Shown: positions 37,408 through 47,939, counted from the first letter of the stretch. The stretch: DNA of 64,000 nt from Hydrotalea sandarakina (GCF_003254115.1 NZ_QKZV01000007.1:62001-126000), one strand, 5' to 3'. Notes: generated from the sequence alone by a model not told the origin. Numbers and translations: made by a program.

Positions 37408-38342
37408 ATGCGAATACGCTTATACATATATTATACAATTTTTTTAATAGTTGTTTTTAATACAGTAAATGGTCAAGAAAACAACCCTTACGATTCCTCG
37501 CAGATTTCTATTAAAAAAGAACAAAAATATTCATATGTTGAAGCGGGTATAAATTATATAAGCGATATTGTTTTATGGGAAGAAGAGATTCAGTTGCAGT
37601 ACCTTATTTTTCACCATCTTTCACTTATTATAATAAATCAGGACTTTTTGCATCTGCATCATTTTCATATTTAACTAGTTCTGAGCAACAGCGGATTGAT
37701 TTATATACATTATCATTAGGTTATCATACAAAGTTCAATAATTGGTTTGCAGGAGCTTTAATAACGAAATATTTTTTTAATGATCAAAGTTATAATGTAG
37801 AGTCTGAGCTTTCAGGCTACGGAAATGCTTATTTAGGACATCATTTCGGCAATGCACTGAATTGGTATGTAGATGGGATGTTGAGTTTTGCATCACAACC
37901 TGATTTTTTCATAAGCACTGAGTTGAGTCATGATTTTTATTTGCTGCAAAACGAGCTTAGCATTAGTCCGACCCTTCAATTAAATGCAGGTACACAAAAT
38001 TATTATAATGCCTACTATACAACTCGCAGGTACAGTAATAAAAGAGATACAAACAGTTCAGGTAATGGACAAGGTGGAAATGGCCAAGGTTCAGGTTCTG
38101 GAAATAGTTCATCAATCCCCACATCTATTATGGTACAGAGTGCTTCTGCCTTTCAATTGCTGAATGTAGGGGTATCTATGCCCATTATCTACGATTTACC
38201 CCATTTCACTATTTCCCTAAATCCTCAAATTGCTTTTCCACTAAATCCTTCATCAATTACATTAGATGGAGTAACAATAAAAGAAAATTTGAGTAATTAT
38301 TTTTATTGGTCTATTTCAGTAAACTATCGTTTTTTTAAATAA
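37408..38342 (+). pseudogene. Outer-membrane-type beta protein split by a frameshift
   Basis: Frame one encodes a signal peptide (MRIRLYIYYTIFLIVVFNTVNG) and a segment ending SYVEAGINYISDIV. From about 37575 the coherent protein continues in another frame (MGRRDSVAVPYFSPSFTYYN) through to 38342. Adding one T to the four-T run at 37571-37574 joins both parts as SDIVFMGRRDSVAVPYF. The join would make a protein of about 311 residues: beta-rich, with a Gly/Ser/Asn/Gln-rich loop (SSGNGQGGNGQGSGSGNSSS) and an aromatic C-terminus (YYWSISVNYRFFK type) typical of outer-membrane beta proteins. Real frameshift, phase variation or sequence error are the options. Confidence 0.75.
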
Positions 38343-38364
38343 TGAATTCAACTCTTTGTCCATT

Positions 38365-39459
38365 TTATAAATGCATAATCCCTTTCACTTTTCCCCATAA
38401 TTCATTATCAAAATTTGTAACAGAAAGTTGAGAGCTATCTGCAGCATTGCCCATTCTTATTACCACTAATTTTTGGGAAGGTACTACGTATATTTTTTGA
38501 TCATTTTTGCCTAATGCTGCATACATATCAGCAGGTGCATTGGGTATAAGTGCTTGTTGAAATACTGTTTGTAGTTTAGGTATCATGCAACTGCTTTTTC
38601 CATTTAGCCAAGTTAAATAACCATAACTTAAGTTTAAATTTTGTGAGGTATTTACTTGCTGTTGGAAATAAATTGAATCACTTAAAATCGGCAATGTTCC
38701 CCATTTGCCCTTGTTCAACAATAATAAGCCAAATCTTGCCATACTACGTGCATTGCTGTAATACACATTGTTTGAATTAGGAATTTTTATCCATGTTCCG
38801 GTCATGCCGATTGGGTTCCGGATTTTTTGTTGAAAATAATTGTTGAAAGACATACCCGATGCATTTGCAATTACCTGATCTAAAAGAGTATATGCACCCG
38901 TATGATAAGCCCATCGAGTACCGGCATCTGCTTTATAAATTAAGCACGATGGAAGTGTACAATCATTATCGGGTACACCATCATCTAAGCCCGTGGTCAT
39001 GGTAAGTTGGTGGCGGATGGTTATTTTATTTTCTTTATCCGGTGGTGCTGATGTCCACCCTGTGCCCAAGTATTTCGAGGAAACATCATTAATATTCAAT
39101 AACCCTTCTTGTTGTGCAATGCCTACCAAAAAAGCCGTCATGGTTTTACCCGCAGAAGCCCAATACCAAATGCTGTCTGTAGTAAAATTATCAAAGTATT
39201 GTTCAAACGCAATTTTCCCATTTTTTAAAATAATGAATGCTTTTGTGTTTTTACTTTTTAAATAGGGCACTAATCCATTTAAAGCTTGTGCATCCCATCC
39301 TAAATTGGCAACAGGAACAGTTTCCCATGCAGTGGTATTTTGTGGAGGGAAATATAAGGTATCTGCAATGCCAGCAGGATTGGCCGTTACCGTTTTTTTA
39401 TTACAGGAATAGAATACCATTAACGCAACTAAACTTACAAAAGTTAATTTTATTTTCAT
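38365..39459 (-). CDS. Serine hydrolase, class C beta-lactamase/transpeptidase family lipoprotein
   Basis: 364 residues. The lipoprotein-type start (MKIKLTFVSLVALMVFYSCNKK) has its lipid Cys near residue 19. The beta-lactamase fold is shown by the SxxK motif in WASAGKTMTAFL and a YHTGAYTLLDQVI Tyr-containing motif. Probable periplasmic esterase or peptidase; true beta-lactamase activity is unlikely to be inferred from sequence alone. The ATG at 39459 is chosen over one six codons upstream because it begins the signal sequence. Convergent with the frameshifted gene. Confidence 0.82.
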   Translation of the reverse strand: MKIKLTFVSLVALMVFYSCNKKTVTANPAGIADTLYFPPQNTTAWETVPVANLGWDAQALNGLVPYLKSKNTKAFIILKNGKIAFEQYFDNFTTDSIWYWASAGKTMTAFLVGIAQQEGLLNINDVSSKYLGTGWTSAPPDKENKITIRHQLTMTTGLDDGVPDNDCTLPSCLIYKADAGTRWAYHTGAYTLLDQVIANASGMSFNNYFQQKIRNPIGMTGTWIKIPNSNNVYYSNARSMARFGLLLLNKGKWGTLPILSDSIYFQQQVNTSQNLNLSYGYLTWLNGKSSCMIPKLQTVFQQALIPNAPADMYAALGKNDQKIYVVPSQKLVVIRMGNAADSSQLSVTNFDNELWGKVKGIMHL

Positions 39460-39666
39460 ATACTGCAGAATTGGCATGTTTCGACTGTAATGTACTTAAT
39501 AAGTTTAAACTGTGATAGTAAATACATCATTTGTATTAGCAAGCTAAATGGTTTAAATGGTTAATAATTGTAATTGACCGATATCAAATAACGTTCTATT
39601 TTCTCTTTATATCCACCATTTTTTAAGTGTAGAACATAACTTCGGTACTGCGCCATTGCTACTGCC

Positions 39667-41844
39667 ATGATGAAATATTGTTTCTTTGTAATATTATTTA
39701 TTATTTTTATAAATGATTCTTCTGCTCAAAAAAAGAATGCATCATTTCAATATGTAATGCATAAAATACATACCCCTATTAAAATTGATGGTAAAATGGA
39801 TGAAGCCATTTGGCAAAAAGCACCTGTAGCCAATCACTTTTTTATGGTGTTACCTATGGATACCAGTTTGGCAAAAGTTAAAACTGAGGTTCGTATGTTA
39901 TACGATAACCACAATATTTATATGCTGGCCATTTGCTATAATACAACAAAAAGCGACATGATGGTTGAGTCATTACACCGCGATTTTAATTTTTTGAAAA
40001 ATGATAATTTTATTTTCTTTTTAGACCCATTTGATGATCAAACTAATGGTTTCAGTTTTGGGGCCAATGCAGCAGGTGCTGAATGGGATGGTGCCATGTA
40101 TGAAGGTGGAAAAGTAGATTTAAATTGGGATAACAAATGGCTGTCCGTTGTAAAACATTATGATAACTATTGGATTTTTGAAGCTGCTATTCCTTTTAAA
40201 AGTATTCGATACAAAAACGGAATTAAAGAGTGGGGCATTAATTTTAGCAGAAATGATTTAAAAACAGCCGAAAAGTCCAGTTGGATACCCATTCCCCGAC
40301 AATTTCCAACTGCAGCATTGGCTTACACAGGAACATTAGTTTTGGACTCAGCCCCACCATTGTATAAGAAAAACATTTCTTTGATTCCTTATGTATTAAC
40401 CAATTGGCAAAAAGACTATACTAATAACACTAACGGCAGTCTTAACCAGCGAGTTGGTTTGGATGCTAAAATATCTGTAACTCCAGCATTGAATTTGGAT
40501 TTCACCCTTCATCCCGATTTTTCGCAGGTTGAAGTAGATCAGCAAGTAACCAATTTAAGTAGGTTTGAATTGTTCTATCCTGAAAAAAGACAATTCTTTT
40601 TAGAGAATAATGATTTGTTTGGTGATTTCGGTATTACGAATATTCAGCCATTTTTCTCCAGAAGAATTGGCTTAGATGCACCCATTAATGCCGGTGTTCG
40701 ATTAAGTGGAAAACTGAATAAAGATTGGCGTATCGGAGCCATGGATATGGAAACACAACAAATGACAAGCAGTTACTTGCCTAACCAAAATTTTTCAGTT
40801 TTAGCTTTACAACGACGCGTATTTCAGCGTTCCAGTATTGGATTCATTTACGTTGATAAAACAGCGCTTAATTATCACCCCGGAAAAGATAGTACTAAAC
40901 CAATTTATTCTTCTTTCAATCGAAATTTAGGCTTGCAATACAATTTGGCTTCACCTAATAATGTTTGGACCGGAAAAATGTTATTACTAAAATCCTTTAG
41001 TCCTGACGTATCAGGAAAGGACTGGGCTCAGGCAGCTAACATTAACTATAACAGTCGTAAGTGGAATATTATTGGGGCTTATGAATATGTTGGAAAAAAT
41101 TATTCAGCTGAAACCGGCTATGTGCCAAGATCGAATTACATACGTTTTAATCCCCAGATTATTCGATATTTTTTTCCTAATGGCGGACCCATTTTAAGCC
41201 ATGGGCCACAATTTAATTTTTCGTATTACTTTAATACGCAGTGGCAAAAAACAGATTATGAAAATACATTTCTTTATTTAATAACCTTTCGAAATAAATT
41301 TAGTGTTGATTTTTATGCCGCGCATGATTATGTGCAACTGTTACAACCCTTTGATCCCACTAATACTGGTAAAGATTCTTTGATTACAGGCTCTTTACAT
41401 CAATGGAATACCGTTGGATTTGATATAAATTCACAACCTCAACAATTGTTTACTTATTCATGCTCATTTCGATATGGGGGCTATTATGCAAATGGTAAAC
41501 ATTTGGCTATTTATTCAACCATTGGTTATCGGTTTCAGCCCTTTGTAAACATTAATATGAATTTCAGCTACAACTATTTGCAGCTGCCTGCACCATGGGG
41601 CAATACCCCTTTTTATTTGGTTGGTCCTCGTATTGATTTAACTTTTACTAAGAATTTTTACTTTACTACTTACGTTCAATACAATAATCAATTAAACAAT
41701 TTGAATATCAACAGCAGATTGCAATGGCGCTATAAACCTGCATCAGACTTGTTTTTGGTTTACACCGATAATTATTTTCCTGCTCCATTTATGGTTAAGA
41801 ATAGAGAACTGGTGTTAAAGTTTAATTACTGGTGGAATCTTTGA
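39667..41844 (+). CDS. DUF5916 outer-membrane protein with CBM9-like N-terminal domain
   Basis: 725 residues: signal peptide ending SSAQ, a carbohydrate-binding-module-9-like domain (about 30-210, starting IKIDGKMDEAIWQKAPVA), then a DUF5916 beta-barrel (ITPALNLDFTLHPDFSQVEVDQ-like start, then FYPEKRQFFLENNDLF, RRIGL and a long aromatic beta-strand series to the C-terminus). The family is common in Bacteroidota outer membranes; function is unknown, perhaps glycan-related. Monocistronic. ATG codons at 39667 and 39670 are both possible. Confidence 0.82.
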   Translation: MMKYCFFVILFIIFINDSSAQKKNASFQYVMHKIHTPIKIDGKMDEAIWQKAPVANHFFMVLPMDTSLAKVKTEVRMLYDNHNIYMLAICYNTTKSDMMVESLHRDFNFLKNDNFIFFLDPFDDQTNGFSFGANAAGAEWDGAMYEGGKVDLNWDNKWLSVVKHYDNYWIFEAAIPFKSIRYKNGIKEWGINFSRNDLKTAEKSSWIPIPRQFPTAALAYTGTLVLDSAPPLYKKNISLIPYVLTNWQKDYTNNTNGSLNQRVGLDAKISVTPALNLDFTLHPDFSQVEVDQQVTNLSRFELFYPEKRQFFLENNDLFGDFGITNIQPFFSRRIGLDAPINAGVRLSGKLNKDWRIGAMDMETQQMTSSYLPNQNFSVLALQRRVFQRSSIGFIYVDKTALNYHPGKDSTKPIYSSFNRNLGLQYNLASPNNVWTGKMLLLKSFSPDVSGKDWAQAANINYNSRKWNIIGAYEYVGKNYSAETGYVPRSNYIRFNPQIIRYFFPNGGPILSHGPQFNFSYYFNTQWQKTDYENTFLYLITFRNKFSVDFYAAHDYVQLLQPFDPTNTGKDSLITGSLHQWNTVGFDINSQPQQLFTYSCSFRYGGYYANGKHLAIYSTIGYRFQPFVNINMNFSYNYLQLPAPWGNTPFYLVGPRIDLTFTKNFYFTTYVQYNNQLNNLNINSRLQWRYKPASDLFLVYTDNYFPAPFMVKNRELVLKFNYWWNL

Positions 41845-41857
41845 TAATTTGATTTCT

Positions 41858-42529
41858 TTATAGTAATGGATGAATGATTTTCCAAACATTGTCTGCCACA
41901 ATTTTTGCCCCTGCTGCATTAGGATGAATGCCATCCGGTTGATTGAAATTAGGATTACCACCCACTCCTTCTAATAAGAATGGTATGAGCATAATATTAT
42001 TTTTTTGTGCAAGTTTGGGATAAATTGTTGCAAAACCTTTCGTGTACTTTATGCCTAAGTTGGGTGGCAATTGCATGCCGGCCAAAACAATATTTGCAGA
42101 AGGATATTTTGCTTTTACCTTATCAATTATAGCCTGCAAATTTTGTTCCGTAACGTCAAGTGGTATTCCTCTTAAACCATCATTGCCACCTAACTCTAAC
42201 ACAAATATGTTAAGTGGTTTTTGAAGTATCCAATCTATTCTAGCCAATCCGGCTGTAGTAGTTTCGCCACTAACTCCTGCATTAACAATTTGCCAGTTTA
42301 AATGTAAACTATCTATCTTTTGTTGAATAATAGCCGGGAATGCTTGCTCAGGGTCTAAACCATATCCTGCAGTTAAGCTATTTCCAAAAAATACAATTGT
42401 TTTACTTGAATCTTTTATGGATTGAATACTGTTTGTATTTATTTCATTTTGGTGAGATTTTGTTGAATTATTACAAGCTACGGTAAACAGTATAACACAC
42501 ATTGCTATATAAAAGCCCATTATTTTCAT
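41858..42529 (-). CDS. SGNH/GDSL esterase (TesA/arylesterase-like) lipoprotein
   Basis: 223 residues from the ATG at 42529. The lipoprotein-type signal ends ILFTVACNN, with the Cys as lipid site. SGNH blocks: FFGNSLTAGYG (nucleophile Ser), NAGVSGETT, LELGGNDGLRG and the Asp/His pair in QPDGIHPNAAG. The E. coli relative TesA is a periplasmic lysophospholipase/thioesterase. It is divergent from an ABC ATPase/permease pair resembling ybbA/ybbP, the same neighbourhood as tesA in E. coli. Confidence 0.88.
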   Translation of the reverse strand: MKIMGFYIAMCVILFTVACNNSTKSHQNEINTNSIQSIKDSSKTIVFFGNSLTAGYGLDPEQAFPAIIQQKIDSLHLNWQIVNAGVSGETTTAGLARIDWILQKPLNIFVLELGGNDGLRGIPLDVTEQNLQAIIDKVKAKYPSANIVLAGMQLPPNLGIKYTKGFATIYPKLAQKNNIMLIPFLLEGVGGNPNFNQPDGIHPNAAGAKIVADNVWKIIHPLL

Positions 42530-42667
42530 AAAGTTGCTGTTTGTAAGGTTACTGATGAAAAGATACACTTGAAATGATTTAATTTTATGTTGATGCCTTA
42601 TTATTTATTTACAATTTCAGATAACATTCGGTTTGTGCAGTATTCATAAGCAATTTAAACAAAAATT

Positions 42668-43369
42668 ATGGGAGATATATTGCAACTTCAACAGGTAAAT
42701 AAAATATATACCAGTGGTGGAAAAGAACTTTCTGTTTTGGAAAATATTAATTTCTCGGTAGAAGCCGGAACAACATTAGCTATTGTGGGGCCTTCGGGTA
42801 GTGGTAAAACAACGTTATTGGGTTTGTGTGCAGGATTAGATAAACCTACCAATGGAAAAATATGGCTAAATGGCCAATCAATAGAACAATTAAGTGAAGA
42901 TGGATTGGCTGCTATTCGAAATAAATACGTTGGATTTATTTTTCAAAACTTCCAATTAATGCCTACACTTACCGCTTTAGAAAATGTGATGGTTCCACTT
43001 GAGTTGAGAGGTGAGAAGCATGCCAAAACTAACGCAATGGAGTTGTTAGAAAAAGTAGGACTGGCAAACAGGCATCATCACTATCCTGCACAATTAAGCG
43101 GTGGCGAGCAGCAACGCATTGCCATTGCTCGAGCTTTTGCCAATAAACCCGCATTATTATTTGCGGATGAGCCAACGGGTAATTTAGATGCTGAAACCAG
43201 TGAAATAATAGTGCATTTAATTTTTGATTTGAACAGAGCAGCCGGCACCACATTGGTTTTGGTAACACATGATGTTGAATTAGCCGCAAAAACACAACGT
43301 ATTATTCGTTTGAAAGGCGGTAAAATTGAACAAGATTCTATGGCAGTATCATTGAATAATCATGCTTAG
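42668..43369 (+). CDS. ABC transporter ATP-binding protein (LolD/YbbA-like)
   Basis: 233-residue ATPase with Walker A GPSGSGKTT, signature LSGGEQQR, Walker B LLFADEPTGNLD and H-loop VTHD, of the LolD/MacB class that powers FtsX-type permeases. It is 44 nt before the large permease gene and divergent from the tesA-like gene, so it is probably YbbA-like. This mechanotransmission type acts in the inner membrane on periplasmic clients; the client is unknown. Confidence 0.88.
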   Translation: MGDILQLQQVNKIYTSGGKELSVLENINFSVEAGTTLAIVGPSGSGKTTLLGLCAGLDKPTNGKIWLNGQSIEQLSEDGLAAIRNKYVGFIFQNFQLMPTLTALENVMVPLELRGEKHAKTNAMELLEKVGLANRHHHYPAQLSGGEQQRIAIARAFANKPALLFADEPTGNLDAETSEIIVHLIFDLNRAAGTTLVLVTHDVELAAKTQRIIRLKGGKIEQDSMAVSLNNHA

Positions 43370-43413
43370 TAAAGCTTTTTATTCTCAATACAATTACGCA
43401 ATATCTTTTTTGA

Positions 43414-45972
43414 ATGGAAACGAGTTTCAAAAATAAAGTATCAGTAGGATGGTTGTTTAAGATGGCTTGGCGAGATAGCAGACGTAGCCGAAGCAGGCTT
43501 TTTTTATTTGTCCTATCTGTTATTACCGGAATTGCCGCATTGGTTGCCATTTATTCTTTAAGCAATAATTTGAACACTGCCATAAATACACAAGCTGCTG
43601 AACTGTTGGGCGCAGATATTAGAATAACTACCAATCAACCTCCAAACAAAGCTGTACAGCATATCATTGATTCATTAAATAATGAAAGCCAACACGCCGA
43701 ACAGCGCAGTTTTGCATCAATGGTGGTATTTAAAAAGAATGGTGGAAGCCGGCTTGTGCAGGTAAAGGCTTTACAAGGCAATTATCCTTTTTATGGTTCG
43801 TTGGAAACTGATCCTTTAAATGCAGCAATAAGTTTTCGTAGCCAACAGGCTGCTTTGGTTGATGCAACTTTAATGCTGCAATACAATGCCAATGTTGGCG
43901 ATACCATTCAAGTTGGTAATTTAAACTTTGTAATTGCCGGAAAACTATTGAATGCTCCCGGGCAAACAGGTTTTGTTACAACTATTGCACCGGTAGTTTA
44001 CATTCCACTTTCCTATTTATCAGAAACCGGATTATTACAGAAAGGCAGTCGCGTTAGTTACCAATATTATTTTAATCCTATTCAAAAGCAAACTATTGAT
44101 GAGTGGGTAAAAAAACATCGTGATTTTTTTGAAAAGAATGACGCTAATATTGATTCAGTAGCAACACAAAAAGAAAGTACCAGCCGATATTTTGCCGATT
44201 TAACTCGTTTTTTATCATTAGTGGGTTTTATTGCATTGATATTAGGTTGTATGGGCGTTGCAAGCGCCGTAAATGTATATATTAAAGAAAAAGTAAACAG
44301 TATTGCAGTGTTGAGATGCTTAGGTGTTACATCTTATCAGGCATTTGCCATTTATTTTATTCAAATTATGATGGCAGCTTTGTTAGGTGCAATATTAGGT
44401 GGATTACTAGGTATTGGCATACAACAATTGCTACCTGCTGTTTTAAAAAATTTTCTACCTGTAAATGTTTCAACTGCGGTGTCTTGGAAAGCAGTAGGAC
44501 AGGGTATTGTAATAGGTTTAATAATGGCCATTCTTTTCACCTTTTTACCGCTTATGGCTATTAGAAAAATTAGTCCTTTATTGGCTGTGCGTATGGATTT
44601 TGAAGCAAAGACTAAACAAAGTGGTTCAGCAAATTCAATTATTTATGTTTTAATTGCTTTGTTTATATGGGCATTTGCGCATATACAAATGAAAAATACT
44701 GTACAAGCTGTACAGTTTACTATTGGGATTGGTGTTGCTTTGTTGTTATTGAGTTGGGTTGCCCGATTATTACGTTTTTTTGTGCGCCGATTTTTCCCAA
44801 CCAATAGTAGTTATGTTGTTCGGCAAGCACTTGCTAATTTGTATAGACCTAACAATCAAACTACTTTATTAATGATAAGTATTGGGTTGGGAACTGCTTT
44901 CATTAGTATTTTAATGTTATTGCAAACAGTATTGTTGCATCGAATGCAAATAACTGCTGCAACCAACCAGCCAAATATGGTTCTTTTTGATGTTCAACAA
45001 GATCAAAAATCAGGCATTGATAGTTTGGCTAAACAAGTAAATGTACCTTATAATAATTGGGTACCGATTGTAAATGTGCGTATTTCGGCATTAAATGGTT
45101 TAAGTGCCAATCGTGCGTTAAGTGATACTAATCAACAAGTTTCCAAATGGTTATTCAGAAGAGAATATCGAGTAACTTATCGTGATACACTTACCAATAC
45201 AGAAAAAATTGAAAGTGGCAAATGGGAAGGTACATATAACGGTACTGGGTTGCCGCATATATCAATGGAAGGAAATTATGCCAAAAGAAATGGTGTGAAG
45301 CTTGGTGATACACTAACTTTTAATGTACAGGGTTTATTGGTGCCCACTATTGTTGGTAGTTTTAGAAAAGTTGATTGGGGAAATTTACAAACCAATTTTT
45401 TAGTGGTGTTTCCCAATCATGTATTGGAAAGTGCACCGCAATTTTGGGTGTTGCTTACACACATTCAAAACAAACATCAATCTGCTTTATTTCAGCAAAA
45501 AGTTTTGAATCAATTTCCCAATGTTTCAATAATCGATTTGGCCATGGTTTTGCAGATATTAGATAGTTTATTGCATAAAATTGCTTTTGTTATTCAGTTC
45601 ATGGCAGGTTTAAGTATTTGTACGGGTATAATTGTATTTGTAGCCTCTGTTTATATAAGCAAATATCAGCGTATTCGTGAAGTGGTGTTGTTAAGAACTT
45701 TAGGTGCATCGAGCAAACAAATTTTTTTCATCAATGCTTTAGAATATTTTTTCTTAGGATTTTTAGCTGCTTTAACAGGAATTATTTTAGGCGTAATTGC
45801 TACGTGGTTACTTGCTGTTTATATTTTTGAAACCAATTTTACTATTCAATTTTTCCCGCTTGCTTTATTGATACTTATTATTTGTTTTGTCACAGTTGCC
45901 ATTGGTTTGCTGAATACTAGGGGTATTTTAAAGCAATCGCCACTCGCTGTATTACGAAATGATGTGCTATGA
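43414..45972 (+). CDS. Large FtsX-type ABC permease (YbbP-like)
   Basis: 852-residue permease with about ten predicted helices: one at the N-terminus, a large periplasmic domain (about 55-260), a three-helix FtsX core, a central helix pair, a second periplasmic domain (about 500-690), and a second FtsX core. The duplicated core with two periplasmic domains is the YbbP architecture. It functions with the preceding ATPase. A TATCTTTT element just before the ATG is a one-mismatch -7 box. Ends with TGA, confirming TGA is a stop here. Confidence 0.85.
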   Translation: METSFKNKVSVGWLFKMAWRDSRRSRSRLFLFVLSVITGIAALVAIYSLSNNLNTAINTQAAELLGADIRITTNQPPNKAVQHIIDSLNNESQHAEQRSFASMVVFKKNGGSRLVQVKALQGNYPFYGSLETDPLNAAISFRSQQAALVDATLMLQYNANVGDTIQVGNLNFVIAGKLLNAPGQTGFVTTIAPVVYIPLSYLSETGLLQKGSRVSYQYYFNPIQKQTIDEWVKKHRDFFEKNDANIDSVATQKESTSRYFADLTRFLSLVGFIALILGCMGVASAVNVYIKEKVNSIAVLRCLGVTSYQAFAIYFIQIMMAALLGAILGGLLGIGIQQLLPAVLKNFLPVNVSTAVSWKAVGQGIVIGLIMAILFTFLPLMAIRKISPLLAVRMDFEAKTKQSGSANSIIYVLIALFIWAFAHIQMKNTVQAVQFTIGIGVALLLLSWVARLLRFFVRRFFPTNSSYVVRQALANLYRPNNQTTLLMISIGLGTAFISILMLLQTVLLHRMQITAATNQPNMVLFDVQQDQKSGIDSLAKQVNVPYNNWVPIVNVRISALNGLSANRALSDTNQQVSKWLFRREYRVTYRDTLTNTEKIESGKWEGTYNGTGLPHISMEGNYAKRNGVKLGDTLTFNVQGLLVPTIVGSFRKVDWGNLQTNFLVVFPNHVLESAPQFWVLLTHIQNKHQSALFQQKVLNQFPNVSIIDLAMVLQILDSLLHKIAFVIQFMAGLSICTGIIVFVASVYISKYQRIREVVLLRTLGASSKQIFFINALEYFFLGFLAALTGIILGVIATWLLAVYIFETNFTIQFFPLALLILIICFVTVAIGLLNTRGILKQSPLAVLRNDVL

Positions 45973-46006
45973 GTTGTAATAAAATTTTCTAAATTGAAAT
46001 TTTGAA

Positions 46007-46705
46007 CTATTGCTCTGCCGATATTAAAAATCTATCCATTAATTCTTGTAAAAAAGGGAATTGTGTCGGAAGAAATTTTTCAGTTTGCTTAATAATTAAA
46101 TGTTCACTTTGAACATAGCCAGTATTGGTTAATTCGTGTTTGCCATGTTGTAACATTTGTAAAAGCAAATGCATTTCAATTTCCGGATGAAATTGTAGGG
46201 CCAATACATGGTTGTTGTATATAAAACCCTGTTGTGAGCAAGCATTAGAATAGAATAGTTGTTGGGCCATATGCGGTAGGTCGAAAGTATCGCCATGCCA
46301 ATGGAAAGCATGGAAATTGGGTGGCAATAGGTTAGAAAGTGGATGGTTTGTTGAAGCATAAATAGGCCACCAACCAATTTCTTGTTCAACATGTGCAAAA
46401 ACCCCCGCACCTAAAACACTGGCAATTAGTTGAGCGCCTAAACAAATGCCTAAAACCCATTTTTTTTCGCGAATAGCTTCTTCAATACAATTTTTTTCAG
46501 CTGTCATCCATTTAAATTTCTTTTCCTGATGTACACCCATAGGTCCGCCCATAATGATCAATAAATCGTATGAGTTAGCAGCAGGAAAAGGTTCATCATT
46601 AAATACACGTGTAACGTGTATTTGATATTCCTTCTTCTTTACCCATTGCAAAAGGGTTCCGGGGTTTTCAAATGGAACATGTTGTATAAAATGTACCCGC
46701 ATCAT
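46007..46705 (-). CDS. Class I glutamine amidotransferase-like protein
   Basis: 232 residues with the GATase1 fold: MGGPMGVHQEKKF, the nucleophile Cys in GICLGAQLIA and the catalytic His/Glu in LQFHPEIE. It resembles GMP-synthase-type stand-alone amidotransferases that hydrolyse glutamyl bonds, but the acceptor is unknown. It is divergent from ruvB. Two adjacent ATGs (46705 and 46702) are possible starts. Confidence 0.85.
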   Translation of the reverse strand: MMRVHFIQHVPFENPGTLLQWVKKKEYQIHVTRVFNDEPFPAANSYDLLIIMGGPMGVHQEKKFKWMTAEKNCIEEAIREKKWVLGICLGAQLIASVLGAGVFAHVEQEIGWWPIYASTNHPLSNLLPPNFHAFHWHGDTFDLPHMAQQLFYSNACSQQGFIYNNHVLALQFHPEIEMHLLLQMLQHGKHELTNTGYVQSEHLIIKQTEKFLPTQFPFLQELMDRFLISAEQ

Positions 46706-46804
46706 TTTGTTGCTATTGTTTTTGTAGTTTTACCAAAATATAGCACTGCGCTGACTAAATGGGAAAGCAGTTAATGTTGCTAAAATTATTACATTGAGTA
46801 CACA

Positions 46805-47839
46805 ATGGCAAATCCTAATTTAAATAGTAATAAAGAACAAATGAACTTGGCTGATAAAGAATTTGAAAATACGATTCGGCCAAAAGAATTAGACGATTTT
46901 TCCGGTCAGCCACAATTGGTTGAAAACCTGATTATTTTTATAAAAGCTGCAAAAATTCGAGGAGAAGCACTTGATCATATTTTGTTTCATGGCCCACCCG
47001 GTTTAGGGAAAACAACTTTAAGCAGAATTATTGCCAACGAATTAGGGGTAAATATTAAAGAAACCAGTGGTCCTGTAATTGAAAAACCGGGCGACTTGGC
47101 AGGTTTGCTTACCAATTTAGAGCCCAATGACGTTTTATTTATTGATGAAATCCATCGCTTAAGTACGGTTGTAGAAGAATATTTGTATGCTGCTATGGAG
47201 GATTTTAGGATTGATATCATGATTGATAGCGGGCCCAATGCCAGAAGTATTCAACTTAACATTAATCCTTTTACATTAGTGGGGGCAACAACACGAAGTG
47301 GCTTACTTACAGCCCCGCTTTTATCGAGGTTTGGAATCAAGTCTCGCTTGGAATATTATCCTGCAACTACGCTTCAAAAAATTATTAAACGAAGTGCCAT
47401 TATTTTAAATGTGCCCATTACTGAAGAAGCAGCTTTTGAAATTGCCCGAAGAAGCAGGGGAACGCCGCGTATTGCCAATGGTTTATTGCGTCGGGTTCGC
47501 GATTTTGCACAAGTATTGAATGATGGTAAAATCGATATAGGGATTACCCAACATGCTTTAAAAGCTTTGAATGTGGATGAGTTTGGTTTGGATGAAATGG
47601 ATAATCGCATTTTGCTTACCATTATTGAAAAATTTAAAGGAGGGCCTGTAGGTATTACTACCATTGCTACCGCAGTGGGTGAAGAAGCAGGAACTATTGA
47701 AGAAGTATATGAACCTTTTTTAATTCAAGAAGGTTTCTTACAGCGCACCCCAAGGGGTAGGGAAGTTACTGCCAAAGCTTACCAACATTTGGGTAAACAT
47801 AGGCCTAAAGGGAAACAACCAGATTTATTTAATGAATAA
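46805..47839 (+). CDS. ruvB: Holliday junction branch-migration helicase RuvB
   Basis: 344-residue AAA+ motor that drives branch migration with RuvA. Walker [12 protein letters not shown], Walker [10 protein letters not shown], sensor [18 protein letters not shown] and the C-terminal winged helix (RTPRGREVT). Normal length. ruvA is not nearby and ruvC is 23 kb away in this window, so the ruv genes are dispersed, as is common in Bacteroidota. Confidence 0.97.
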   Translation: MANPNLNSNKEQMNLADKEFENTIRPKELDDFSGQPQLVENLIIFIKAAKIRGEALDHILFHGPPGLGKTTLSRIIANELGVNIKETSGPVIEKPGDLAGLLTNLEPNDVLFIDEIHRLSTVVEEYLYAAMEDFRIDIMIDSGPNARSIQLNINPFTLVGATTRSGLLTAPLLSRFGIKSRLEYYPATTLQKIIKRSAIILNVPITEEAAFEIARRSRGTPRIANGLLRRVRDFAQVLNDGKIDIGITQHALKALNVDEFGLDEMDNRILLTIIEKFKGGPVGITTIATAVGEEAGTIEEVYEPFLIQEGFLQRTPRGREVTAKAYQHLGKHRPKGKQPDLFNE

Positions 47840-47881
47840 CAATCTTTAATAAAAACACCCTTTTAGCGCACTTACTAAATA

Positions 47882-47918
47882 AAAAAATGAGGCTGCAATT
47901 TGAACAGCCTCATTTTTT
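47882..47918. terminator. Bidirectional terminator between ruvB and the response regulator
   Basis: Perfect 14-bp stem AAAAAATGAGGCTG / CAGCCTCATTTTTT with a 9-nt loop. Poly-T tails on both strands let it serve the convergent ruvB and response-regulator transcripts. Confidence 0.88.
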
Positions 47919-47939
47919 ATTTTAAAGCATTTATTTAAT

